Shown: positions 35,133 through 44,877, counted from the stretch's first letter. The stretch is 64,000 nt of DNA from Megasphaera coli (GCF_900095855.1 NZ_FMIY01000002.1:487322-551321); one strand, 5' to 3'. A program made the numbers and translations. The notes: a model not told the origin generated them from the letters alone.

Positions 35133-36674
35133 ATGGCAAAATTTGTAACGGCCGAAGAAGCCGTGAGTAAGATTGCAAACGGTTCCGTTATCGCAACAAG
35201 CGGCTTTGTCGGTGCTATTGTTCCGGAGCATGTTTTAAAAGCGCTTCAACATTCATTTCTTGAAAAAGGGACACCTCGCGATTTGACGGTTATGTTTGCA
35301 GCCGGCCAAGGCGACGGCAAAGAGGGCGGCCTCAATCATTTCGGTGAAGAAGGCCTTCTGCGCTGCATCGTCGGCGGACACTACAATCTGAGTCCGCGTG
35401 TAGGCAAGTTGATTATGGAAAATAAGATTGAAGCGTATAACTTCCCGCAGGGCACCATGTCTCAGTGGTTCCGCGAAATCGCGGGCCGTCGTCCCGGCAC
35501 GATTACTAAAGTCGGACTTGATACGTTCGTCGATCCCCGCGTTGAAGGCGGGCGTTTGAACGAAAAGACACCGGCAGAACGTGTAGAAGTTTTGGAACTT
35601 GGAGGCGAAGAATGGCTCTGGTATAAACCCTGCAAGTTGGATGTCGCGCTTATCAGAGGCACGACTGCCGACGAAGACGGCAACATTTTGATGAACGAAG
35701 AAATCGGCACGGGTGAAGCTTTGGCTATTGCCGAAGCCGTTCATGCCTGCGGCGGTATCGTTATTGTGCAGGTCAAGAAAATCGCACAGCGCGGAACCTT
35801 GGATCCGAAAGAAGTTAAAGTTCCCGGCGTAATCGTCGATTACATTGTAGAAAGCCCGGCAGAAGACCATCGGATGACGTGGGACTATGAATACAATCCG
35901 GCCTTCAACGGTGATTTGTATGTGCCCTTGGATTCTCTTGATCCCCTGCCGTTGAATAACCGCAAGATCATTGCCAGGAGATGCGCAATGGAACTCATTC
36001 CCGATGCCGTCGTAAACCTCGGCATCGGTATGCCCGAAGGCGTTTCCGCCATTGCAGCCGAAGAGGGTATTACGTCCATGACACTTACGACAGAAGCAGG
36101 CACAATCGGCGGTGTTCCTGCAGGCGGCAACAATTTCGGCGCTTCGACGAATGCCCAGGCTATTCTTGATCAGCCGTACCAGTTTGATTTCTATGACGGC
36201 GGCGGTATCGACTTGGCCATCCTCGGTTTGGCGGAAGCCGATCAAAAGGGGAATATCAACGTCAGCAAGTTCGGCGGCCGCGTGGCCGGTTGCGGCGGCT
36301 TCATCAATATTACGCAGAACGCGAAGAAACTCATTTATTGCGGTACTTTTACGGCAGGCGGCCTGAAAGAGGAAGTAAAGGACGGCAAGCTCGTCATTAC
36401 GTCCGAAGGGAAAAGCAAGAAATTTAAAGAACAGGTTGAACAGATTACCTTCTCCGGCGCATATGCCCTGTCTGTAGGGCAGCCCGTGTTGTACGTGACG
36501 GAACGGGCCGTTTTCCGTCTGACGGCGGAAGGCTTGGAACTCATTGAAGTTGCGCCGGGTATCGATGTTGAAAAAGATGTCCTGGCGTATATGGACTTTA
36601 AGCCCATCGTCAAAGACGTAAAACTCATGGATGCGCGCATTTTCAAAGATGAACCGATGGGACTGGAAGTATAA
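35133..36674 (+). CDS. pct: Acyl-CoA:acetate / propionate CoA-transferase
   Basis: This 513-residue family I CoA-transferase has the two halves (alpha-like and beta-like) fused in one chain. It moves CoA from acetyl- or acyl-CoA to a short-chain acid. The catalytic glutamate is expected at Glu321 in TLTTEAGTIGGVPAGG, and the glycine-rich GFVGAIVPE near residue 24 and VNLGIGMPEG near residue 295 are CoA-site segments. It resembles the propionate (lactate) CoA-transferase of Megasphaera and Clostridium. With the upstream GntP permease and the downstream R-specific hydratase, a 3-hydroxybutyrate-activating role is attractive. Other acceptors such as propionate, butyrate or lactate cannot be excluded. 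Confidence 0.88.
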   Translation: MAKFVTAEEAVSKIANGSVIATSGFVGAIVPEHVLKALQHSFLEKGTPRDLTVMFAAGQGDGKEGGLNHFGEEGLLRCIVGGHYNLSPRVGKLIMENKIEAYNFPQGTMSQWFREIAGRRPGTITKVGLDTFVDPRVEGGRLNEKTPAERVEVLELGGEEWLWYKPCKLDVALIRGTTADEDGNILMNEEIGTGEALAIAEAVHACGGIVIVQVKKIAQRGTLDPKEVKVPGVIVDYIVESPAEDHRMTWDYEYNPAFNGDLYVPLDSLDPLPLNNRKIIARRCAMELIPDAVVNLGIGMPEGVSAIAAEEGITSMTLTTEAGTIGGVPAGGNNFGASTNAQAILDQPYQFDFYDGGGIDLAILGLAEADQKGNINVSKFGGRVAGCGGFINITQNAKKLIYCGTFTAGGLKEEVKDGKLVITSEGKSKKFKEQVEQITFSGAYALSVGQPVLYVTERAVFRLTAEGLELIEVAPGIDVEKDVLAYMDFKPIVKDVKLMDARIFKDEPMGLEV

Positions 36675-36701
36675 GTTCATTTTTAGAGGAGGATACTTAT
36701 A

Positions 36702-37118
36702 ATGGCACGCGATGTAGCATATGACGACATTCATATCGGTGATAAAGCGTCTCTTTCTAAAACGATTTCGGAACACGACGTATACACCTTTGCCGGAGTT
36801 ACGGGCGATTTTAATCCGGTTCACGTAAATGAAGAATTTGCCAAGCAAACCATGTTTAAAGGGCGTATCGCCCACGGCATGCTTTCGGCAGGCTTGATTT
36901 CGGCAGTACTCGGCACCGAACTTCCGGGTATTAATACGATTTACATGAATCAGGAATTGAAGTTCCTCGCACCTGTCCACTATAACGATACACTTACGGC
37001 GGAAGTGGAATGCCTGGAAAAGAACGATGAAAAACATCGTCTCGTCTTCCGGACGACAGTTACCAATCAGGACGGTACGGTCGTAACGGACGGACAGGCA
37101 CGGGTTATGAAAAAGTAG
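36702..37118 (+). CDS. phaJ: MaoC-family (R)-specific enoyl-CoA hydratase
   Basis: This 138-residue single hot-dog-fold protein carries the hydratase-2 motif: Asp36 and His41 in GDFNPVHVNEEFA, followed by GRIAHGM. It matches PhaJ-type enzymes, which interconvert crotonyl-CoA and (R)-3-hydroxybutyryl-CoA. Length and start (AGAGGAGG before ATG 36702) are standard. As third gene after a GntP permease and a CoA-transferase, it would dehydrate an imported (R)-3-hydroxyacyl group after activation, or run in reverse. The hbd gene upstream handles the (S)-isomer, so both stereoisomers are covered. A perfect hairpin terminator follows. Confidence 0.88.
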   Translation: MARDVAYDDIHIGDKASLSKTISEHDVYTFAGVTGDFNPVHVNEEFAKQTMFKGRIAHGMLSAGLISAVLGTELPGINTIYMNQELKFLAPVHYNDTLTAEVECLEKNDEKHRLVFRTTVTNQDGTVVTDGQARVMKK

Positions 37119-37130
37119 AGATACCCGTCA

Positions 37131-37182
37131 CAAAGAGAAAACGACATCGATTCATAGCCGAATCGATGTCGTTTTCTCTTTG
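37131..37182 (+). terminator. Perfect 23-bp hairpin terminator after the MaoC gene
   Basis: The left arm 37131-37153 and right arm 37160-37182 are exactly complementary with a 6-base loop (ATAGCC). Each arm contains an A- or T-rich end, so it can end transcription from either side. Confidence 0.85.
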
Positions 37183-37191
37183 TGCTATAAT
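37183..37191 (+). promoter_or_regulatory. Extended -10 promoter of dcd, adjoining the terminator
   Basis: TGCTATAAT begins one base after the hairpin arm. The -35 position would fall inside the right arm of the terminator, so the two elements share sequence. It lies 35 bp before the dcd start. Confidence 0.55.
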
Positions 37192-37225
37192 AAAATGAAA
37201 TGTGCTTTTAAGAGAAGGTGAAAAG

Positions 37226-37750
37226 ATGATTCTGTCAGGTAAAGAAATAGCCAGACACATAGGCAGGGAGATTATTATAGAGCCTTTTTACAAAGAACGG
37301 CTCAATCCGAACAGTTATAATTTATCCCTCCATGATGAACTCATGATCTATGATGATTACGAGCTCGACATGGCCAAGCCCAACACGGCATCTGTCATTA
37401 AGATTCCGGAAGAAGGTTTTGTCCTCAAGCCCAATACACTCTACTTAGGACGAACGAATGAATACACGAAGACGGAGACTTATATTCCCATGCTGGAAGG
37501 GCGTTCATCCGTAGGCAGATTGGGCGTGTTTATTCACGTTACGGCCGGATTCGGTGATGTCGGCTTTGCCGGCTATTGGACGCTGGAAATTTTTTGCGTT
37601 CAGCCCATTCGTATTTATGCGGGCGTGGAAATATGTCAAATTTACTATCATGATATTGACGGCGAGTACGACACGTATGAAAGCGGAAAATATCAGCATA
37701 ATTCGGGTATTCAGCCGTCCATGCTCTGGAAGGATTTCGTGGAAAAATGA
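37226..37750 (+). CDS. dcd: dCTP deaminase
   Basis: This 174-residue enzyme of the dUTPase/dCTP deaminase fold converts dCTP to dUTP and supplies the thymidylate pathway. Diagnostic segments are LNPNSYNLSL near residue 26, EGRSSVGRLGVFIHVTAGFGDVGF near residues 91-114, and the catalytic glutamate in WTLEIF. I use ATG 37226 preceded by GAAGGTG; an upstream GTG at 37202 is poorly placed. The stop overlaps the start of the following peptidase gene (ATGA). Whether it is mono- or bifunctional (also releasing dUMP) cannot be told. Confidence 0.92.
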   Translation: MILSGKEIARHIGREIIIEPFYKERLNPNSYNLSLHDELMIYDDYELDMAKPNTASVIKIPEEGFVLKPNTLYLGRTNEYTKTETYIPMLEGRSSVGRLGVFIHVTAGFGDVGFAGYWTLEIFCVQPIRIYAGVEICQIYYHDIDGEYDTYESGKYQHNSGIQPSMLWKDFVEK

Positions 37751-38715
37751 TCCTTCGCGACATATCATTTACGGACATAGAAGGCTTGCGTGCCGGGCAC
37801 GCGGAAGATCAGGAGGCCGGTACGGGGTGTACGGTCTTCATTATGCCTGACGGCGCACCTTGCGGTATCGACGTGCGCGGCGGCGGTCCGGCATCCAGAG
37901 AAACGGAGCTCCTGAAGCCTACAGCGGCTGCGGAGAAGATTCATTCCGTCGTTCTGTGCGGCGGCAGCGCTTTCGGCCTGGCGGCGGCGGACGGTGTCAT
38001 GAAGTACCTTGCCGAGCGGTATATAGGCTTTGCCACTCCGTACGGAACCGTTCCGCTCGTTGTCGCTTCCGCTGTTTTTGACCGCCCCTGCGGTAATCAT
38101 GCAGCTTATCCCGATGCCGCCACAGGATATGCGGCTTGCCTGAATAGTGAGACCAATCGGTTGCGGGACGGTAATTACGGTGCCGGTACGGGTGCGACCG
38201 TCGGCAAGATGCGTGGACCGGCATATGCCATGAAGTCAGGGCAGGGAAGTTACGCCGTGAGCTTCGGCGAGCTTCAGATCGGCGCGTGCATCATCGTCAA
38301 CGCTTTGGGCGATGTGTATAATGCAGAAAACCGCATCATTGCGGGTATGCTTAATCAGGATAAAAAAGGCTTTGCCGACTCGTCGCGCGTCCTTATGACA
38401 GAGCGGCTGTCCGTATGGGACAAGGGCGCAGGTGCAGCGAATACGACCATCGGCATCATTGCGACGAACGGCGCTTTTGACAAGACGGACATGAACAAGA
38501 TCGCCGCTTTTGCGTCAAACGGCTTGGCACGAACTATACGTCCGGTCAATACAACGGCGGACGGCGATTCTCTCTATGCCGTAAGCACGGGGAGAGTAGA
38601 CGCCGATATTAATCAGGTCGGCGAACTCGCGGCATATACCGTAGAAAGGGCCATACGGCGTGCCGTACAGGCGGCAGTCACTGCGCACGGGTTCAAAAGC
38701 TTACGTGATATATAG
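37747..38715 (+). CDS. P1-family (DmpA/NylC-type) self-cleaving peptidase
   Basis: This 322-residue protein is an N-terminal-nucleophile hydrolase of MEROPS family S58. Recognisable parts are IEGLRAGHAED at the start, CGGSAFGLAAADGV near residue 71, NYGAGTGATVGK near residue 143, and the expected autocleavage site Asn232-Thr233 in AANTTIGI. Cleavage would give a large and a small chain with Thr233 as nucleophile. Natural substrates of bacterial members are poorly known and include small peptides and cyclic amides. It overlaps dcd by 4 bp, so is probably co-transcribed with it, though no metabolic link is obvious. Confidence 0.9.
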   Translation: MILRDISFTDIEGLRAGHAEDQEAGTGCTVFIMPDGAPCGIDVRGGGPASRETELLKPTAAAEKIHSVVLCGGSAFGLAAADGVMKYLAERYIGFATPYGTVPLVVASAVFDRPCGNHAAYPDAATGYAACLNSETNRLRDGNYGAGTGATVGKMRGPAYAMKSGQGSYAVSFGELQIGACIIVNALGDVYNAENRIIAGMLNQDKKGFADSSRVLMTERLSVWDKGAGAANTTIGIIATNGAFDKTDMNKIAAFASNGLARTIRPVNTTADGDSLYAVSTGRVDADINQVGELAAYTVERAIRRAVQAAVTAHGFKSLRDI

Positions 38716-38717
38716 AT

Positions 38718-38756
38718 AAAGACCGTATCCGGTACGCAGGTTCGGATACGGTCTTT
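38718..38756. terminator. Bidirectional terminator between convergent genes
   Basis: Arms AAAGACCGTATCCG (38718-38731) and CGGATACGGTCTTT (38743-38756) are perfectly complementary, with an 11-base loop. It separates the plus-strand peptidase from the minus-strand helicase and has A/T ends on both sides. Confidence 0.8.
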
Positions 38757-38760
38757 CAGC

Positions 38761-40317
38761 TTATGATTTGAAATACGGTTTAAAGGCGGAACGGTTCGGT
38801 TCTTTATGCTCCTTTGTTCCGTCTTTTCGTTTTTTATTGGTACCGTAACGGTTGTAATCGGCATTACCCTTACTTTTTCCGGCAAAAGAACGACTCTGCT
38901 TTTTGCCGTCGCCGCTGCGGCGCTTGTCGTTGTGCGAGCGTCGTTCACCGCTATGCCGGACTCCTTTGGCACGGCGGTTTTTATGAACGCGCAGCGGCGC
39001 TTCTTCCGTTATCTTAACGGGTGTCGTGTCCGGTTCTTTTGTAAGGAGTTTGATTGCAGCCGATATAAGGACTACGGAATCATAGTTTTCCAGCAACTCT
39101 TCCGCACTTGCGCGGAATTTAGCCGTATCGCCTTCGTCGGCAGTATTGGCCAAATTGCGGAGCGCATTTTGTTGTGCTCCTTCTAACGCTTCCGAAAATG
39201 ACGGCGCTTTGCGGCGCGCGATACGGTGTTTTATAAGGCGTTCAATCGTTCTCAGATGATCGATTTCGCGGGGAATGACGAAAGTCGTCGCTTCACCGCT
39301 GCGGCCGGCGCGGCCCGTACGACCGACGCGATGGACGTAGCTTTCCGGGTCCTGCGGCAAATCGTAGTTGAAGACGTGCGTCACGCCGCTGATGTCGAGG
39401 CCGCGGGCAGCTACGTCCGTCGCCGCCAGGATGTCGATGGTCTTTTCTCGGAATTGGCGAATGACGGAGTCGCGCTTGGCCTGTGTCAAATCGCCGTGAA
39501 TACCTTCTGCCGAGTAGCCTCGCTTTTTCAGGCCTTCCGACAATTCATCGACGCGGCGCTTCGTGCGTACGAAGATAATGGCCAGTTCCGGTTCCTGCAG
39601 ATCGAGGAGGCGACAAAGGACGTCGAATTTCTGACGGTCGTGCACTTCAATATATGACTGCTCAATGAGGTCGATAGTTACTTCTTTCGATTTGACGCGT
39701 ACAATTTGCGGATCATGGAGGAAGGTTTCGGCCAATCTTTGAATGGGGGCCGGCATGGTTGCCGAGAAGAGAAGCGTCTGTCTCGTATCGGGCGTTGCCG
39801 ACATGATCAGGTTAATGTCGTCAATAAAGCCCATGTTGAGCATTTCATCGGCCTCGTCGAGGACGATGGTGGAAATGGCGTTCAGTTTAATCGTGCCGCG
39901 CTTCATGTGATCGATCAAGCGGCCCGGTGTGGCGACGATAATCTGCGGCGATTTCTGCAAGCGGCGCAGCTGCCGTTCCATATCCTGCCCGCCGTAAATG
40001 GGCAGGGCCCGGATGGCTGTATGCTGGGCAAGCTGATTGATTTCTTCTGCTACCTGAATGGCAAGTTCACGAGTCGGCGAAAGGACGACCGCCTGCAGCT
40101 CCCGCGGCGCGCCGGCAGCCAAAATTTTCTCCAAGACGGGAATACCGTATGCCGCCGTCTTGCCCGTACCGGTCTGCGCCTGTCCGATCATATCGTGTCC
40201 TGCTATGGCGACGGGGATGGATTCGCTCTGAATCGGAGTCGGTTCTTCGAAGCCCATCGCGTTTAACGCGCTGATAACAGCATCGCTGATTTCCAAGCTT
40301 TTAAATTGTTCTAACAT
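38761..40317 (-). CDS. cshA: DEAD-box ATP-dependent RNA helicase (CshA type)
   Basis: This 518-residue RNA helicase has a Q motif (GFEEPTPIQSESIPVA), a Walker A (AQTGTGKT, about residue 47), DEAD (VLDEADEMLNMGF, about 155) and SATMP. Motif VI is HRVGRTGRAGR. The last 90 residues are strongly basic (Lys, Arg, Ser), an RNA-binding tail as in CshA/DeaD proteins involved in ribosome assembly and mRNA turnover, often under cold stress. On the minus strand an AGGAGG site (40322-40327) precedes the ATG. It is a single-gene unit facing away from secA. Confidence 0.93.
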   Translation of the reverse strand: MLEQFKSLEISDAVISALNAMGFEEPTPIQSESIPVAIAGHDMIGQAQTGTGKTAAYGIPVLEKILAAGAPRELQAVVLSPTRELAIQVAEEINQLAQHTAIRALPIYGGQDMERQLRRLQKSPQIIVATPGRLIDHMKRGTIKLNAISTIVLDEADEMLNMGFIDDINLIMSATPDTRQTLLFSATMPAPIQRLAETFLHDPQIVRVKSKEVTIDLIEQSYIEVHDRQKFDVLCRLLDLQEPELAIIFVRTKRRVDELSEGLKKRGYSAEGIHGDLTQAKRDSVIRQFREKTIDILAATDVAARGLDISGVTHVFNYDLPQDPESYVHRVGRTGRAGRSGEATTFVIPREIDHLRTIERLIKHRIARRKAPSFSEALEGAQQNALRNLANTADEGDTAKFRASAEELLENYDSVVLISAAIKLLTKEPDTTPVKITEEAPLRVHKNRRAKGVRHSGERRSHNDKRRSGDGKKQSRSFAGKSKGNADYNRYGTNKKRKDGTKEHKEPNRSAFKPYFKS

Positions 40318-40348
40318 GTATACCTCCTGAAATAAGATAAGCTTCGTT

Positions 40349-40357
40349 ATTATAGCA
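40349..40357 (-). promoter_or_regulatory. Extended -10 promoter of the DEAD-box helicase gene
   Basis: On the minus strand TGCTATAAT reads from 40357 down to 40349, about 32 bp before the start codon. No clear -35 is present. Confidence 0.5.
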
Positions 40358-40428
40358 TACTTGGACCGGAATATACCATCTTTTTATTCCCGTTGACTAT
40401 AAGTGAATTTTTGGAAAAAGCGATTTTC

Positions 40429-40458
40429 TTGCAATTTCAGCGGCAAGTACTGTATACT
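40429..40458 (+). promoter_or_regulatory. Predicted promoter of secA
   Basis: TTGCAA (40429-40434) and TATACT (40453-40458) are 18 bp apart, ending about 52 bp before the secA start. This is likely the promoter of the long operon that begins with secA. Confidence 0.6.
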
Positions 40459-40510
40459 ATTTAATTGATGTAAATATAGTCAGCTGATGTAGTATTGGAG
40501 GGCGTAGCAG

Positions 40511-43006
40511 GTGTTTAACGGATTGATGCAGAGATTGCTCGGGAATAATACGGAACGTGAATTGAAGAAAATGAGGCCCATTGTCCGACACATAAATGAG
40601 TTGGAACCGGAAATGACGGCGCTCAGCGATATATCATTACAGCAGAAGACCTTTGAATTTAAAAAGCGCCTTGCAGACGGGGAAACGTTGGACGACATTT
40701 TACCGGAAGCTTTTGCCGTCGTGCGCGAAGCATCGCGCCGCGTATTGGGCATGCGTCACTTTGACGTGCAGCTTTTAGGCGGCATCGTTCTGCACCGCGG
40801 CGATATTGCCGAAATGAGAACAGGTGAAGGCAAGACCTTGGTTGCGACTTTGCCGGTGTATTTAAACGCCCTTACCGGGAATGGCGCCCACGTCGTCACG
40901 GTCAACGACTATTTGGCAACTCGCGACAGTGAAGAGATGGGGCAGGTTTATAAATTCCTCGGCCTTTCCGTCGGCCTCATCGTACATGACCTCAGTTACG
41001 AACAACGTCGGCGCGCTTATGCGGCCGATATTACGTACGGTACGAATAATGAATTCGGCTTCGACTACTTGCGTGACAACATGGTCATCAACAAGGAACA
41101 AATGGTACAGCGGCCCTTGAATTACTGTATCGTCGACGAAGTGGACAGTATTCTTATCGACGAAGCGCGGACGCCGCTGATTATATCGGGGCCCGGTGAA
41201 AAATCGACGGATCTCTATTATACGTTGGCAGCCATTGTCAAGCGGTTGACGCCGGAAGACTACACGATGGACGAAAAGCAAAAGACCATTGCGCCGACGG
41301 AAACGGGCGTGGCTAAGGTCGAAAAAATGCTCGGCATTGAAAATATGTTTGATAACGAGCATCTCGACTTGAATCACTTAGTTATTCAGGCCTTGCGGGC
41401 CAACTTTATGATGCACCGCGACAAGGACTATGTCGTCAAAGACGGGGAAATCGTCATTGTCGATGAGTTCACGGGACGTCTCATGTTCGGCCGCCGCTAC
41501 AGTGACGGTCTGCATCAGTCTATTGAAGCGAAAGAAAACGTAAAGGTCCAGGGTGAAAGCAAGACACTGGCGACCATTACCTTCCAGAACTACTTCCGCA
41601 TGTATAAGAAGCTTTCCGGTATGACCGGTACGGCCAAGACGGAAGAAGACGAATTTAATAAAATTTATAAGCTCGACGTATATGTCGTACCGACAAACAA
41701 GCCGTCTGTCCGGAAAGACTTGTCCGACGTCATTTACAAGACAAAAAATGCGAAGTACCGCGCCGTCGTGCGTGAAGTTAAGCGTCGCCATGAAACGGGC
41801 CAGCCCATCCTCGTCGGTACGACGTCCATCAATCAGTCCGAAATCATCAGCACCATGCTGAAAAGGGAAAACATCATTCACAATGTGCTTAATGCGAAGT
41901 ACCACGAAAAAGAAGCGGAAATCATTAAGAATGCAGGTCAGCGCAATATGGTTACCATTGCGACCAATATGGCCGGCCGCGGTACCGATATTAAGCTCGG
42001 CGAAGGCGTACCCGGATTGGGCGGGCTCATGATCATCGGTACGGAACGGCACGAAAGCCGCCGCATCGACAACCAGCTGCGCGGGCGTGCAGGCCGTCAG
42101 GGCGACCCCGGTTCAACGCAGTTCTACTTGTCCCTTGAAGACGACTTGATGCGTATTTTCGGCGCCGACAATATTTCCAAATTTATGGATAAACTGGGTA
42201 TGGAGGAAGACGAGCCGATTGAACATTCCATGATTACCAAGTCCATCGAAAAAGCACAGAAAAAGGTGGAAGCCCACAACTTTGAAATTCGTAAGTATGT
42301 CCTGGAATACGACGATGTTATGAACCAGCAGCGGGAAGTGCTCTACGCACAGCGCCGGAAGGTACTTGTCGCCGATTCGCTGCGCGATACGGTGCTGAGT
42401 ATGATCGACGATATCATCATGGACGGCCTTTCGACGTATGCCAATGAAAAACTCTATCCCGAAGAATGGGATTTTGCGGGGCTTCTCGGACAGATGGAAC
42501 AATACTTCGTGCCCAAGGGTTCCCTTACAGTGGCGGAACTGGAAAATCTGAGCCGCGTGGAAGTACAGGAAAAACTGACGAACCTTGCCGTCGAATTGTA
42601 CGACAAGAGGGAAGAAGAAATCGGCAGCCCGACCATGCGGGAATTGGAAAAAGCCATCATGCTCCGTGTCGTCGACAGCAAATGGATGGATCACCTCGAT
42701 GCCATGGATGCCCTTAAAGAAGGGATTAATTTGCGTGCATACGGACAAAAAAATCCCATTGTCGAATATAAGTTTGAAGCGTATGAAATGTTTGAAGAAA
42801 TGGTCGACTCCATTAAGCGGACGGTCGTTACCTTCCTGTATCACGTACAGGTGACGTTCAATCGCCCCGTTCCTCCTGCGGAAAGTCGGCTGCAAGGCGC
42901 AAAAGAAATACATCCCGACGTGGATGCCTCCGGCGGAGTGACTGTTGAAGACGCGTCGGAAGACGTGGGCATGCATGTTGTCGAAAAAAAAGAGACGGAA
43001 GAGTAA
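40511..43006 (+). CDS. secA: Preprotein translocase ATPase SecA
   Basis: This 831-residue motor drives secretory proteins through SecYEG. The Walker A is [11 protein letters not shown] near residue 101, the Walker B is [20 protein letters not shown] near 206, and [17 protein letters not shown] and [24 protein letters not shown] mark the second motor domain. The scaffold and wing domains follow. The C-terminus is acidic (KKETEE) and lacks the zinc-binding CxC SecB-binding tail seen in many SecA proteins. Start is GTG 40511 with GGAGGG at 40497-40502. prfB follows after about 50 bp, the usual secA-prfB pairing. Confidence 0.96.
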   Translation: MFNGLMQRLLGNNTERELKKMRPIVRHINELEPEMTALSDISLQQKTFEFKKRLADGETLDDILPEAFAVVREASRRVLGMRHFDVQLLGGIVLHRGDIAEMRTGEGKTLVATLPVYLNALTGNGAHVVTVNDYLATRDSEEMGQVYKFLGLSVGLIVHDLSYEQRRRAYAADITYGTNNEFGFDYLRDNMVINKEQMVQRPLNYCIVDEVDSILIDEARTPLIISGPGEKSTDLYYTLAAIVKRLTPEDYTMDEKQKTIAPTETGVAKVEKMLGIENMFDNEHLDLNHLVIQALRANFMMHRDKDYVVKDGEIVIVDEFTGRLMFGRRYSDGLHQSIEAKENVKVQGESKTLATITFQNYFRMYKKLSGMTGTAKTEEDEFNKIYKLDVYVVPTNKPSVRKDLSDVIYKTKNAKYRAVVREVKRRHETGQPILVGTTSINQSEIISTMLKRENIIHNVLNAKYHEKEAEIIKNAGQRNMVTIATNMAGRGTDIKLGEGVPGLGGLMIIGTERHESRRIDNQLRGRAGRQGDPGSTQFYLSLEDDLMRIFGADNISKFMDKLGMEEDEPIEHSMITKSIEKAQKKVEAHNFEIRKYVLEYDDVMNQQREVLYAQRRKVLVADSLRDTVLSMIDDIIMDGLSTYANEKLYPEEWDFAGLLGQMEQYFVPKGSLTVAELENLSRVEVQEKLTNLAVELYDKREEEIGSPTMRELEKAIMLRVVDSKWMDHLDAMDALKEGINLRAYGQKNPIVEYKFEAYEMFEEMVDSIKRTVVTFLYHVQVTFNRPVPPAESRLQGAKEIHPDVDASGGVTVEDASEDVGMHVVEKKETEE

Positions 43007-43057
43007 TTCTTCCATTTCTATCTGTTATTGCGGATGCCTTTAAGGACGGTGATTCTT

Positions 43058-44180
43058 GTGTTGTTGGAAGAAATGCGGAAACCTTTGGAAGACTTGCAAA
43101 AGAGAATACAGGAAATCGGGGATTCACTTTAACTTGGATAAAAAGAGAGACCGCATATTGGATCTGGATATGCAAATGAGCGATCCCGATTTTTGGAATA
43201 CGCCCGACAAAGCGAAGGCCGTTTCCCAGGAAGCGACGGCACTGAAAGCTGAAGTGGAAGGGCACGACGCCATTGTCAGGGAAGCGGACGACCTGGCGGA
43301 GCTGTGCAGGATGGCCATGGATGATGACGATCCTTCCTTTGCGTCGGAAATAGAAAGGCAGTATAATTCCCTGTTAAAAGAATTGGAAAAGCGTGAAGTT
43401 TTGCTCCTTTTGTCGGGCGAATACGACTCGTGCAACGCCATTATGACCTTTCATGCCGGCGCGGGCGGTACGGAAGCGCAGGACTGGACTCAAATCGTCG
43501 TCCGCATGTACAGCCGCTGGGCCGAACAGCACGGCTACCGCATTCGTATGCTGGACTACCAGCCCGGTGATGAAGCGGGCACGAAAAGCTGTGCCTTTAC
43601 GGTTGAAGGCAAGTACGCGTACGGTTATTTGAAATCGGAAAAAGGCGTACACCGGCTGGTGCGTATTTCCCCCTTCGACGCGGCTGCACGCCGCCATACA
43701 TCCTTTACGGCAGTGGACGTCATGCCGGAGCTGCCGGATAATGTAGAAGTAGAAATCAATATGGACGATGTGCGCATCGACTATTTCCGCGCTTCCGGTG
43801 CAGGCGGACAGCACGTCAACAAAACGAGCTCCGCCGTGCGTATGACCCATATTCCCACGGGTATTGTCGTACAGTGCCAGAACGAGCGGTCACAGGTGCA
43901 GAACAGAGAAATGTGTATGAAGTACTTGCGGGCCAGGCTCTTTGAACTGGAAGAAGAAAAAAAGGAGAAATTGCGCGCCGAAATCAACGGTACACAGCAA
44001 GCCATCGAATGGGGAAGTCAGATTCGCTCCTATGTTTTTCACCCTTATAACCTTGTTAAAGATCACCGGACCGGTGTGGAAACAGGAAATATCCAGGCCG
44101 TTGTGGACGGGGATATTGACATGTTCATCGAGGGCTATCTTCAATATGTAAAAAATAGGCGCAATCAAATTGAGGAATAA
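43058..44180 (+). CDS. prfB: Peptide chain release factor 2, expressed by +1 frameshift
   Basis: RF2 releases polypeptides at UGA and UAA. The first frame starts at GTG 43058 (or TTG 43061/43064) and encodes about 24 residues ending EIGDSL. It then meets TAA at 43130-43132, and the rest continues in the +1 frame as NLDKKRDRILDLDMQMSDPDFW. Rebuilt length is about 373 residues. The GGQ catalytic motif is present (GAGGQHVNK, near nt 43800), and SPFDAAARRHTSF is the RF2-type segment. The start-proximal frameshift is the known autoregulation of RF2, but the slip stop here is UAA instead of the usual UGA. It follows secA and precedes a DUF2993 gene by 5 bp. Confidence 0.93.
43115..43133 (+). promoter_or_regulatory. 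Programmed +1 frameshift site of prfB
   Basis: The slip codon CTT (43127-43129) is followed by the stop TAA (43130-43132) and C. A GGGG run at 43118-43121, ending five bases before CTT, can act as the internal Shine-Dalgarno sequence. In Escherichia coli the stop is TGA and the spacer three bases, so both features deviate. Confidence 0.75.
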
Positions 44181-44185
44181 AGATA

Positions 44186-44866
44186 ATGAAAAAATTATGT
44201 CTTTTGGCGGGGCTCGTGGCGGCCCTTCTGTTTGCGGCCAATCTCTACGGACCGCAAGTAGCTGAAAACGCCTTGTACCGTTCGTTGGACGGGCGCATGA
44301 ACGTGAGCCGTGAAAACGTGCGCGTTATGGCCGAGCCGGGAATGGAAATCTTGGCGGGACGTCTTGATTCCGTGTATATTCACAGTGATGCCTTTACAGT
44401 GGGAAAGCTGCGCTTCGAGTCCTTCGACTGTTCTCTTGAAAATTTGAGTTTTAATCCTTTCTCATCCCTTTTTCACAGTAAAATGACCTTGGCGAGCGCT
44501 CAAAGGGGACAGGTACGGGCGGCAATTTCCGCCGGCGACTTGAGGAGATATTTGGCGGAAAGAACTGATAAAATAGCCAATGCGGATGTCACCTTCGAGG
44601 GCGACGAAGTGCATGTTCGCGGCGATGCAAAACTGGGCGGTCTTTTGTCGGCAACGGCCGACGTGGCGGGAAAGTTCGTCATTGAAGGAACACATTTGAA
44701 ATTTGCGCCCTCTCAAGTATATATTGAAGGATTGGGGCGGACGTACGGTACGGATAAGGTGGGCAGCATCGATATATATGATTTTGACAGCTTTCCCTTC
44801 GGTATTACGCCCGATAAAGTCACTATAGAAAACGACCTTCTTGTCATTTACGGACAGGTACGATGA
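44186..44866 (+). CDS. DUF2993 (LmeA-like) lipid-binding envelope protein
   Basis: This 226-residue protein begins with a signal peptide (residues 1-18, hydrophobic LCLLAGLVAALLFAANL). The mature part is a DUF2993 fold: repeated amphipathic strands with short loops, such as LDSVYIHSDAFTVGKLRFES and KVTIENDLLVIYGQVR. Family members (LmeA) bind phospholipids in the mycobacterial periplasm; function here is unknown. It lies 5 bp after prfB and 11 bp before a large membrane protein gene in the same run. Confidence 0.8.
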   Translation: MKKLCLLAGLVAALLFAANLYGPQVAENALYRSLDGRMNVSRENVRVMAEPGMEILAGRLDSVYIHSDAFTVGKLRFESFDCSLENLSFNPFSSLFHSKMTLASAQRGQVRAAISAGDLRRYLAERTDKIANADVTFEGDEVHVRGDAKLGGLLSATADVAGKFVIEGTHLKFAPSQVYIEGLGRTYGTDKVGSIDIYDFDSFPFGITPDKVTIENDLLVIYGQVR

Positions 44867-44877
44867 GGTGCGGATAA

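Noticed and set aside
35253-37037. Long minus-strand open frame (594 codons) opposite the CoA-transferase and MaoC genes
   Set aside because: It is antisense to two clearly identified genes, its translation resembles no family, and such frames arise from codon bias in GC-richer genes.
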